Assembly: GCA_031265715.1 (NCBI GenBank)
Contig: JAISCG010000013.1
Span: 1-9,783, forward strand
DNA: 9,783 nt
Origin: Holosporaceae bacterium
Lineage (GTDB): Bacteria; Pseudomonadota; Alphaproteobacteria; UBA3830
Direction of reading: 5' to 3'
Below, one piece after another: positions 1-6,233 of this stretch. The translations under genes and the position numbers were made by a program. Position 1 is the first letter of the stretch. Every line of letters starts with the position of its first letter. The notes below the pieces were generated by a model. That model saw nothing but the letters and a program-made list of their open reading frames with translations, was not told where the DNA came from and did not search any database.

Positions 1-81
1 CAAAAAGATGAAGATTTTGTCTTCAAAGTTTGGGACGAAAAGAAGGATTTATCCGCATCCGGCGAACCTTTAGGTCCTTAG
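1..81 (+). CDS. C-terminal tail of an unidentified protein (5' end outside window)
   Basis: The reading frame is open from the first base and ends at TAG (79-81), giving 26 codons. The residues are charged (DEDF, DEKKD) and end in SGEPLGP. I do not recognise the family; 26 residues are too few. The strand matches xseA downstream, and a small perfect hairpin follows 7 nt after the stop, which fits the end of a gene. An open frame this short could occur by chance, so the call is tentative. The xseA start is 156 nt away, so operon membership is unclear. Confidence 0.45.
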   Translation, partial: QKDEDFVFKVWDEKKDLSASGEPLGP

Positions 82-88
82 CATTCTT

Positions 89-102
89 CGTGCTTTAGCA
101 CG
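89..102 (+). terminator. Small hairpin after the upstream gene, possible weak terminator
   Basis: CGTGC (89-93) and GCACG (98-102) form a perfect 5-bp stem around a TTTA loop, just after the TAG at 79-81. No T-run follows on the plus strand; the sequence after it is A-rich. This is not a classical intrinsic terminator, but its position directly downstream of a stop codon suggests a 3'-end structure. Chance formation cannot be excluded. Confidence 0.25.
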
Positions 103-228
103 TAGTAATTGAATAAAAAAAACACCTATGCAAAATAAAAAAATGTCCTTGATCTTGCTACCCGTCGTATTTAAAACAAGTGTGTGTTTGCGGAAAATTT
201 GTTAATATATCGGGAAGTAAACAAGAAT

Positions 229-232
229 GGAG
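229..232 (+). promoter_or_regulatory. Ribosome binding site that sets the xseA start
   Basis: GGAG lies 5 nt upstream of the ATG at 238. This supports starting xseA at that ATG instead of the in-frame GTG at 184, which would add 18 residues that the family lacks. Confidence 0.7.
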
Positions 233-237
233 TCAGA

Positions 238-1524
238 ATGACAGAAGAATATACCGTTACAATGCTTTCGGCGCTGATAAAAAGATCCGTCGAACAGAAT
301 TTTGGGGGAGTTCGCCTGAAAGCTGAGGTCAGCGCGCTGAAGGTTCACTCTTCCGGTCATATATATTTCACCCTCAAGGATTCGGGCTCCGTTATCGACG
401 CAATTTGCTGGAAAGGAGTCGCACAAAAGCAAAAAATAAAATTGGAAGACGGCATGGAAATAAGATGCCTGGGACAGGTAACAACCTATCCCATGCGATC
501 CAAATACCAATTTGTCGTGGAGCAATTTGAGCTCGCCGGCGTCGGAGAGCTTCTAAAAATACTGGAAGAGCGAAAAAAGAGGCTGGCCGAGGAAGGTCTT
601 TTTGATCCGGCCAAGAAAAAGCCCCTCCCTCTGCTGCCGAAATTAATCGGGATTATCACCTCTCCGACCGGCGCCGTAATAAAAGATATGCTTCATCGTA
701 TTCGGCAAAGATTTCCCCGGGATGTTCTGCTGTGGCCGGTTTTGGTGCAGGGAAACGAAGCCGCCGAACAGGTGGCGACGGCAATTCGGGGAATGAACGC
801 GCTGCCTTCCGATCGACGTCCCGATGTTTTGATTGTTGCCCGCGGCGGCGGCAGTTTTGAAGATTTAATGCCGTTCAACGAGGAAATTATCGTGCGTGCG
901 GTTGCCGACAGTGAAATTCCGATCGTATCGGCGGTCGGACACGAAACCGACACAACCCTGATTGATTACGCTGCCGATCTTCGTGCGCCGACGCCGACGG
1001 CAGCCGCCGAATTCGTTGTCCTGGAAAGAGTGAAGCTTCAAGCAGACGTCAGTAAAGTTTTTTCCGGACTGAATTCGGTTATCTCGTCGGATTTGGAGAA
1101 AAAAAGATTATTTTTGCGTTCCAATAAAATTATGAACATCGGAGGAATCATCAACGAAAAAATTCAGCGCACGGATTTTGCTTTTGATCGGATTGTTTCC
1201 GCGATACAAAACGGCATTTCAAGAAAAAAGATATTGGCGGTGAAAATTGCGGTACCGAAACCTGTAATTAAAGCGAGTGCAGATGAAGTGTGGCAGAAAC
1301 TGCGATTCGTATTTCTGGGAGAGATCGAAAAAATCAGAAATAATTTTCTTTTGATATCAAACTCCGTCGAATCGAATTCCTACGCAAAAATTTTAAAAAA
1401 GGGATTTGCTTTTGCGGAATCGGAAACGTCCGTGCCGATTACTTCGGTGGAGGAAGCAAAAAAACATTCAACATTTAATCTCATTTTTGCCGACGGAAAA
1501 TTGAAAGTTTTTCGGGCGGACTAG
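238..1524 (+). CDS. xseA: Exodeoxyribonuclease VII large subunit (XseA)
   Basis: This is the catalytic subunit of exonuclease VII. With several copies of XseB it degrades single-stranded DNA from either end into oligonucleotides in the cytoplasm, during repair and recombination. The 428-residue protein begins TEEYTVTML, the family's usual N-terminus. An OB-fold DNA-binding domain (about 1-100, GHIYFTLKD near 40-47) precedes the catalytic domain. Highly conserved blocks are GIITSPTGAVIKD (138-150), ARGGGSFEDL (201-210), SAVGHETDTTLID (231-243) and RAPTPTAAAE (249-258). A less conserved helical stretch (260-380) leads to the C-terminal block KKGFAFAES...FADGKLKVF. The start at ATG 238 is supported by GGAG at 229-232. 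The protein is somewhat shorter than E. coli XseA (456), mainly in the helical region. The xseB partner is not in the window. Confidence 0.96.
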   Translation: MTEEYTVTMLSALIKRSVEQNFGGVRLKAEVSALKVHSSGHIYFTLKDSGSVIDAICWKGVAQKQKIKLEDGMEIRCLGQVTTYPMRSKYQFVVEQFELAGVGELLKILEERKKRLAEEGLFDPAKKKPLPLLPKLIGIITSPTGAVIKDMLHRIRQRFPRDVLLWPVLVQGNEAAEQVATAIRGMNALPSDRRPDVLIVARGGGSFEDLMPFNEEIIVRAVADSEIPIVSAVGHETDTTLIDYAADLRAPTPTAAAEFVVLERVKLQADVSKVFSGLNSVISSDLEKKRLFLRSNKIMNIGGIINEKIQRTDFAFDRIVSAIQNGISRKKILAVKIAVPKPVIKASADEVWQKLRFVFLGEIEKIRNNFLLISNSVESNSYAKILKKGFAFAESETSVPITSVEEAKKHSTFNLIFADGKLKVFRAD

Positions 1525-1628
1525 ACTCTAATTTTAGGGTAAAAGAGGAATTTGAAGAGTGGTAAGACAGTCTCTGGATCTTTCCCAAAAAAAAATGTAG
1601 ACTTCCCTAAATTGTTTTACGGAAAATC

Positions 1629-3671
1629 ATGGGCGAAGAAGCGGTAAAGAAAAAACGACACAGAGAATTGTCGGATTTATTGAATTCATACTCGGAGCAA
1701 TATTATGTTTTTGATGATCCCGACGTGAGCGACGCAAGATACGACGCTCTTTACAGAGAACTTTTGGAAATAGAAAGAGAATTTCCGAAATTAAAATCAA
1801 AAAGAAGTCCGTCGCAAAAAGTGGGAGCAAAAGTTCCCAAGATATTTAAAAAAGTGCAACATTCGACTCCGATGATTTCTCTGGAAAACGCTTTCAACGA
1901 AGCTGATATATCCGCATTCATCGAACGGGTGAAAAAAGTATCCGTCACAAAAGACGTCGAGCTGATTTTGGAACCGAAACTTGACGGCCTGTCTGCATCA
2001 CTCATTTATAATGACGGAATATTAACGTCTGCCTCAACCCGGGGAGACGGATTCGTCGGAGAAGACGTCACCGCCAACATTTTAACCGTGAGCAGCATTC
2101 CGCATAAAATCAATATGGGCAGAGGTTCCCTTGAAGTGCGCGGAGAAATCGTCATGCTGAAATCCGATTTTCAGGCTTTGAATAAAGAGCGGGAAAGAAC
2201 CGGAGAAAAATTATTCGCAAATCCGCGAAATGCCGCGGCGGGATCTCTGCGACAACTGGATCCCACCATCACCGCATCACGCAAACTCACATTTTTCGCC
2301 TACTCCGCCATATCAACGGAAAAAAGTTTCGTCTCCCAATCGGAAATACTGGATACCTTAAAAGCCTGCGGATTTGTTGTGTCGAATAAAACGGCGCTGT
2401 GCAAAGATCAATCCGAGGCGTTCAGGTTTTACAAAAAAATCGAAAAAGAGCGAGCCGAGTTGGAATACGACATCGACGGCATAGTATATAAAGTGAATGA
2501 TTTGTCGTTGCAAAAGCAACTGGGAGCGTCGACGAAATTTCCGCGCCATTCGATAGCCTATAAATTTCCCGCAGAAAAGGCTCAAACCACAGTCCTGAAT
2601 ATTATTACCCAGGTCGGAAGAACGGGCAACATAACTCCGGTGGCAGAATTAAAACCCGTTACCGTCGGAGGAGTTGTCGTGTCGCGCGCCACTCTGCACA
2701 ACAAAGACGAATTGGAAAAAAAAGATATTCGCGTCGGAGATCGAGTGGTTTTGCAGCGCGCCGGCGACGTCATTCCGCAAATTTTGTATCCGATTTTGAA
2801 AGAGCGACCGCAGCACTCCGTTCCGTTCGAATTTCCGCTGACATGTCCGTGTTGCGGATCGATTTTGGTGCGAGAAGAAAATGAGGCGGCAATTAAATGC
2901 ATCAATTTGAGCTGCGAAGCCCAGGCAATCGAGAGATTGATACACTTTGTTTCAAAGCCGGCATTCAACATCGACGGACTGGGAGATCAAAACATCCGAT
3001 TTCTCTACGAGCGCGGAATCGTAAAAACCCCCGTCGACATATTTTTGTTGGAAGAAAAAAACGACGAATTGCATTTGGAAAATTTCGACGGCTGGGGGGA
3101 AATATCCGTAAAAAAACTTTTTAAATCTGTGATCGCCGCCAAAACAATAACGCTGGATAAATTCATTTATTCGCTGGGAATTCCGCAAATCGGACGATCC
3201 GTATCAAAACTGATTGCAAATTTTCTGAAAACTTATCCCGGTTTTTTGAAATACATCAAAAATAACGAACAGAACGATCTGTGCAAAATTCAGGGCGTCG
3301 GAAGTTCCATCGCCGACGACTTCAACAATTTTTTCAAAAACGAAAATAACAGAAAAATTGTGATCGAATTGGGAGGGGACGAAAATTTCCCGGGAGTTAT
3401 TTCCGTCAGCGAAATAAAAGAAGCGGAAAGTAAAATTTTCTCCGGACAAACCGTCGTTTTCACCGGAAATTTGAAAAAATTTTCGCGAGAAGAAGCAAAA
3501 GAGCTTGCGGAAAAACTCGGAGGACGCGCTTCGTCATCTGTTTCTTCCAAAACGTCTTTCGTGGTGGTCGGAGAAAATGCCGGACAAAAAATCGATCAGG
3601 CGAGAAAGTTGAATATAAAAATCATTTCGGAAGATGAGTTTATAGAAATGACGAAGGATACACAAATGTAA
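1629..3671 (+). CDS. ligA: NAD+-dependent DNA ligase LigA
   Basis: LigA seals nicks in duplex DNA during replication and repair, using NAD+ to form a ligase-adenylate. The 680-residue product matches the usual full length (E. coli 671), and every domain is present. Domain Ia (1-70) keeps the NMN-binding residues Y25, D35, Y38 and D39. The nucleotidyltransferase domain has the adenylated lysine K117 in EPKLDG, then STRGDG (136-141) and DGIVYK (283-288). An OB fold (about 325-400) follows, then a four-cysteine zinc finger (C406, C409, C424, C429), helix-hairpin-helix repeats (about 433-585; GLG and GVGSS turns) and a C-terminal BRCT domain (602-680; VVFTGNLKKFSREEAKE). ATG 1629 has only a weak GGA upstream, but its position fits the family N-terminus. 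The gene lies 104 nt after xseA and may share its transcript or use a promoter of its own that I cannot identify. Confidence 0.98.
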   Translation: MGEEAVKKKRHRELSDLLNSYSEQYYVFDDPDVSDARYDALYRELLEIEREFPKLKSKRSPSQKVGAKVPKIFKKVQHSTPMISLENAFNEADISAFIERVKKVSVTKDVELILEPKLDGLSASLIYNDGILTSASTRGDGFVGEDVTANILTVSSIPHKINMGRGSLEVRGEIVMLKSDFQALNKERERTGEKLFANPRNAAAGSLRQLDPTITASRKLTFFAYSAISTEKSFVSQSEILDTLKACGFVVSNKTALCKDQSEAFRFYKKIEKERAELEYDIDGIVYKVNDLSLQKQLGASTKFPRHSIAYKFPAEKAQTTVLNIITQVGRTGNITPVAELKPVTVGGVVVSRATLHNKDELEKKDIRVGDRVVLQRAGDVIPQILYPILKERPQHSVPFEFPLTCPCCGSILVREENEAAIKCINLSCEAQAIERLIHFVSKPAFNIDGLGDQNIRFLYERGIVKTPVDIFLLEEKNDELHLENFDGWGEISVKKLFKSVIAAKTITLDKFIYSLGIPQIGRSVSKLIANFLKTYPGFLKYIKNNEQNDLCKIQGVGSSIADDFNNFFKNENNRKIVIELGGDENFPGVISVSEIKEAESKIFSGQTVVFTGNLKKFSREEAKELAEKLGGRASSSVSSKTSFVVVGENAGQKIDQARKLNIKIISEDEFIEMTKDTQM

Positions 3672-3683
3672 TGAGCATCGGCT

Positions 3684-3736
3684 CTTACCACCCGCGATTT
3701 TAGTCAGAAGAAAGATCCGACGGATGGTAAGTTTTT
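3684..3736 (+). terminator. Probable intrinsic terminator of ligA
   Basis: CTTACCA (3684-3690) pairs perfectly with TGGTAAG (3725-3731). After a single C-A mismatch the stem continues with CCG (3692-3694) against CGG (3721-3723). TTTTT (3732-3736) follows at once. The stem has 10 pairs, a loop of about 26 nt and the expected U-tract, and it starts 12 nt after the ligA stop. The loop is longer than usual, so efficiency is uncertain. A strong promoter starts just downstream, which fits a transcription-unit boundary. Confidence 0.6.
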
Positions 3737-3749
3737 AGATGTTGAATGC

Positions 3750-3778
3750 TTGAAACGGCGGCAAACTAATATTATACT
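3750..3778 (+). promoter_or_regulatory. Sigma70-type promoter for the unknown-protein/Nudix unit
   Basis: TTGAAA (3750-3755) as -35 and TATACT (3773-3778) as -10 are separated by exactly 17 nt; each differs from the consensus at only one or two positions. Transcription would begin near 3785, leaving a leader of about 30 nt before the ATG at 3815. The promoter sits just after the candidate ligA terminator, so the two genes downstream probably form a separate unit. Confidence 0.75.
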
Positions 3779-3804
3779 ATACATCGTAATATTTATTTGA
3801 AATT

Positions 3805-3808
3805 GGAG
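3805..3808 (+). promoter_or_regulatory. Ribosome binding site that sets the start of the unknown exported protein
   Basis: GGAG lies 6 nt upstream of ATG 3815. It favours that codon over the in-frame TTG at 3797, which would put six extra residues in front of a signal-like MKK sequence and would place the ribosome binding site inside the gene. Confidence 0.75.
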
Positions 3809-3814
3809 ATAATT

Positions 3815-4264
3815 ATGAAGAAATTAGTGTTTTTGTGTGGAATGTTGGTGACGGACTTTGCGGACGTCCTCTGTATGAAGCCGGAACCGACAGGCAAGCA
3901 AGATCATGTAGTTTTTGCTTCGTCCGATAATCCGTATCTTTTCGATAAGAGTACTTACAATCCTGCTGTTTTTGGAGCAACAGTCCGTGACGTTTGCTGC
4001 TCATCCTTAGGATCAGAAAAATTGAAACAATTTTTACCGATTTTAATCCAAAATACTAAAGTTATAGCGGAAATTGCGAAAGATAAAAGTATAGAAATTG
4101 AGTCGCCGGATGATTTGCCCGAAACAGAATGTGATATGTTTGATCAGGGAGATAAGCTGCTTTGTTGGGTAATAAGAAACATAAAAGCTATAAAGTCCAT
4201 AGGAGGTTTCAAAAGCGAAGAGATATTAGATGAATTGTTGAAAGATTTGTTACAAATTTTTTAA
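3815..4264 (+). CDS. Small, probably exported protein of unknown function
   Basis: I do not recognise this family. The 149-residue product starts MKK followed by a hydrophobic stretch (LVFLCGMLV, residues 4-12), which looks like a short Sec signal peptide. The following segment TDFADVLC is unusually acidic, so the cleavage site is unclear and a lipobox is not convincing. Beyond it, four cysteines (C61, C62, C106, C117) could form disulfides in the periplasm. The middle (68-91) and C-terminal (119-147) parts look helical, the latter being amphipathic and rich in Lys, Glu and Leu. No catalytic motif is visible. The gene has a near-consensus promoter and a good GGAG site, so it is likely well expressed, and it ends 17 nt before a Nudix hydrolase gene that should share its transcript. 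It may be lineage-specific. Confidence 0.75.
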   Translation: MKKLVFLCGMLVTDFADVLCMKPEPTGKQDHVVFASSDNPYLFDKSTYNPAVFGATVRDVCCSSLGSEKLKQFLPILIQNTKVIAEIAKDKSIEIESPDDLPETECDMFDQGDKLLCWVIRNIKAIKSIGGFKSEEILDELLKDLLQIF

Positions 4265-4281
4265 ATTAGCGGAAATATTTT

Positions 4282-4842
4282 ATGCATCGAAAAAATTTGA
4301 AAGAAAAGTTGGAGCGATACCGGCCGGTTGATGAGCGGGAAATATCCGCAAAAGCGAAGATGCTTGATTTTTTGGATTCGCATGAAGATTGTTTCGAAAG
4401 AGCCCCGGCAATTGGCCATTTTTGCGGATCCTGTTGGTTGGAAAATTACGACGGTACGAAATTTCTTCTGAGTTTACACGGTAAATACAAGAATTGGGTA
4501 CCTCTCGGCGGACATGCGGACGGCGATTCTGACATCATGAGAGTCGCCATGAAAGAAGCGCACGAGGAATCCGGGTTGGAACATTTAGAATTTGTATCAG
4601 ATGAAATTTTTGATATCGGCATTTATCCGTTTCCGGAACGCGACGGAGTTCCGGCTCATCTTCATTACAGCATCGAATTTCTCATAAGGGCGTCCGATCC
4701 GAATGAAACTATAAAAATTTCCCACGAATCGCTTGATCTGAAATGGTTTGATAAATATCCGCCGGACGACATGAATGCATCCGATGCGGAGCTCGAAATA
4801 ATTCGACAATTTTTAAAATGGAAAAAATGCAAACGCCCGTAG
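4282..4842 (+). CDS. Nudix hydrolase of the GGHAD type, substrate unknown
   Basis: Nudix enzymes cleave nucleoside diphosphates linked to another moiety, using divalent metal. In this 186-residue protein a helical N-terminal extension (1-40) precedes the Nudix fold. The Nudix helix (76-99) reads GGHADGDSD followed by KEAHEESGL: E92, E95 and E96 of the REUxEE core are kept, Arg is replaced by Lys (K91), and the first Glu is replaced by D82 or S83 depending on alignment. VPLGGHADGD before the helix and HLHYSIEFLI (126-135) after it are, from memory, typical of a bacterial subgroup sometimes listed as Nudix_Hydrolase_1, so the changes need not mean loss of activity. The physiological substrate is not predictable. 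A GGA at 4271-4273 precedes the ATG by 8 nt. It lies 17 nt after the unknown exported protein gene and ends 3 nt from the convergent rppH stop. Confidence 0.88.
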   Translation: MHRKNLKEKLERYRPVDEREISAKAKMLDFLDSHEDCFERAPAIGHFCGSCWLENYDGTKFLLSLHGKYKNWVPLGGHADGDSDIMRVAMKEAHEESGLEHLEFVSDEIFDIGIYPFPERDGVPAHLHYSIEFLIRASDPNETIKISHESLDLKWFDKYPPDDMNASDAELEIIRQFLKWKKCKRP

Positions 4843-4845
4843 ATT

Positions 4846-5310
4846 TTACACGATTCCCATCTCTCTGAATTTTACGAGCGCCGCTTTGTATGACGGTCTT
4901 TTAAAATATACGACGTTTTTTAGCAGTTTGTCCGGGGACATCCATTTCCAATCCGAAAATTCCTGCGGACTTTTTTGCAGATTAATTTCACTTTCGTCCC
5001 CGGTAAATTTGAACGCGAAAAACGTTATTTCCTGGCCGATGTACATGAGTTGTCCCCATTTATTCGTGAGTATTATTTTTACGCGCCGGGGGAATTTATA
5101 TTTGTAAGAATCCGACGATCCCAACAACTCCATTGAAGTTATATTTGTTTCTTCAAAAAGTTCGCGTTTCGCCGCCTGCAAACAAGTCTCGCCGTCTTCA
5201 ACTCCGCCCTGGGGCAACTGCCAGGCTTTTTTGACGTCAACTCTTTGCCCGACAAAAACATCTTTATCTTTTACCAAAAATATGCCGACACACTTTCTAT
5301 ATGGAATCAC
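4846..5310 (-). CDS. rppH: RNA 5'-pyrophosphohydrolase RppH
   Basis: RppH removes pyrophosphate from the 5' triphosphate end of mRNA, producing the monophosphorylated form that RNase E-type decay prefers. The 154-residue product shows the family pattern: YRKCVGIFLV at the start, AWQLPQGGVEDGE (29-41), a Nudix box from G35 to I57 with RELFEET, then YIGQEITFFAFKFTGDESEI and FKRPSYKAAL near the C-terminus. The usual Gly near the end of the Nudix box is Asn (N56). I place the start at GTG 5310: it is 2 nt after the upstream stop, has GAGG 8 nt before it, and gives the family N-terminus. A TTG at 5352 would add 14 residues and overlap the upstream gene by 40 nt without a ribosome binding site. It is the last gene of the operon in this window. 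Confidence 0.93.
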   Translation of the reverse strand: MIPYRKCVGIFLVKDKDVFVGQRVDVKKAWQLPQGGVEDGETCLQAAKRELFEETNITSMELLGSSDSYKYKFPRRVKIILTNKWGQLMYIGQEITFFAFKFTGDESEINLQKSPQEFSDWKWMSPDKLLKNVVYFKRPSYKAALVKFREMGIV

Positions 5311-5312
5311 AG

Positions 5313-6233
5313 TTATTTCCTCACCGATGCACTGATAGGACTCAGCAACCAATCTGCAGGGAGATTTTTTACAAAATCTTCAAAATGCGTTAAACGAACT
5401 GCCAAAATATCCTTATCCTTTAATTTTGAAACATCAAAACCGCCCGATTCAAATGTATTTGTTGCACACATATAAAGCAAGCAGATTTCCTGAGCAATAT
5501 TCTGAAGAAGATCGTTCGATTTTTCAAGATCAAAAAATGCCAACCCTCGTTGAGCAAGCGTGCTCGCAATTGCAGTTATATCTTTTTTGGATTTTGTGAT
5601 CAGCGTGGGGGAAACATTTGCGAGTCCGACAGCATATTTAGTTGAAGCCAGTAAATAAAAAAGTTTATCCAGCGTCGTATCGATATCCGAGTTGGCTAAA
5701 AACGGAGATACGCTCTCTCTTTTTTCGGAAGGAATGGAGGATTGAGTCGGCATCTGAATGAAAAATTCATGACCGTTTTCCCGAATCATTTTTATTACTT
5801 TTTCAAAATCGTCGATGTAGTGCGGAACAATAAATGTAACTTTCCGATCGGTCAGTTTCACGGCCGATTCTATTTTGCCGGCGTCATCAACCAAAACCGC
5901 AATTCGCAATTCTTTTTTTGCGCCAATTTCCGACTTGGCGGAATATTGATCAAATACGCGGGCGCCGTCCTTTGAAATTTTCGGCAGATATCCGTATTTT
6001 GTGCGCTCGTACAATTCGTTTTCCGGATCAAACTTTTTTTCTTCCTGCTGCGCCGCGTCGGAATTTTTTTCCTCGTTTTCTATGATCGAATTTTTATCTA
6101 TTAAAATTCGATATTGAAAATTTGACGCGCGACTTTTTTGGGAACCGTTGTATATCTCCACCGTTGCAATGAACAAAAACATCGCTGCAAAAAATATACT
6201 CCACGCAAAAAATAATTTTCGATTATTTTTCAT
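5313..6233 (-). CDS. Divergent polysaccharide deacetylase family protein (YibQ-like), apparently degenerate
   Basis: The 306-residue protein has one N-terminal membrane segment or uncleaved signal (7-25), a charged linker (46-75), then a domain resembling the divergent polysaccharide deacetylase family (PF04748). The block YGYLPKISKDGARVFDQYS (80-98) matches the pattern that precedes this domain in Alphaproteobacteria, and position between ctpA and rppH supports the call. Other landmarks are LRIAVLVDDAG (109-119), VTFIVPH (132-138), GHEFFIQMPTQ (154-164) and QRGLAFFD (228-235). The segment where the family usually has an N-[HY]-M-G motif reads GLANVSPTLIT (203-213), so key conserved residues seem lost. 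The C-terminal part before LLSPISA also looks shortened. It may be a non-catalytic, membrane-anchored relative acting in the periplasm. ATG 6233 follows GGA closely and overlaps the ctpA end by 11 nt. Confidence 0.82.
   Translation of the reverse strand: MKNNRKLFFAWSIFFAAMFLFIATVEIYNGSQKSRASNFQYRILIDKNSIIENEEKNSDAAQQEEKKFDPENELYERTKYGYLPKISKDGARVFDQYSAKSEIGAKKELRIAVLVDDAGKIESAVKLTDRKVTFIVPHYIDDFEKVIKMIRENGHEFFIQMPTQSSIPSEKRESVSPFLANSDIDTTLDKLFYLLASTKYAVGLANVSPTLITKSKKDITAIASTLAQRGLAFFDLEKSNDLLQNIAQEICLLYMCATNTFESGGFDVSKLKDKDILAVRLTHFEDFVKNLPADWLLSPISASVRK
5319..5322 (-). promoter_or_regulatory. Ribosome binding site that sets the rppH start
   Basis: On the minus strand GAGG (5322-5319) lies 8 nt before GTG 5310, inside the last codons of the preceding gene, whose TAA is at 5315-5313. 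Translation of the two genes is probably coupled by termination and reinitiation. Confidence 0.65.

Noticed and set aside
149..176. Possible promoter for xseA: TTGATC (149-154), 16 nt, TTAAAA (171-176)
   Set aside because: The -10 match is poor and similar combinations are expected by chance in AT-rich spacers.
184..237. Upstream GTG start for xseA adding 18 residues
   Set aside because: The extra residues do not resemble the family N-terminus, and the ATG at 238 has GGAG at the right distance.
1595..1600. Minimal ATG-TAG start-stop upstream of ligA
   Set aside because: There is no ribosome binding site before it, only an A9 tract; chance is the simplest explanation.
1533..1611. TTTAGGG (1533-1539) complementary to CCCTAAA (1605-1611) in the xseA-ligA spacer
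   Set aside because: The loop would be 65 nt, the pairing is AT-rich, and no T-run follows, so it is not a convincing terminator or riboswitch.
2582..2971. Long antisense open frames inside ligA (for example 2582-2971)
   Set aside because: They lie opposite a conserved gene, have no family resemblance and no ribosome binding sites; they are shadows of ligA codon use.
3684..3731. The hairpin after ligA as a tRNA or small structured RNA
   Set aside because: There is no cloverleaf, anticodon arm or TPsiC-like sequence; stem plus T-run fits a terminator better.
4846..5352. Recent duplication giving two Nudix genes side by side
   Set aside because: The two proteins share only the Nudix motif, differ in flanking blocks and orientation, and belong to clearly different subgroups.
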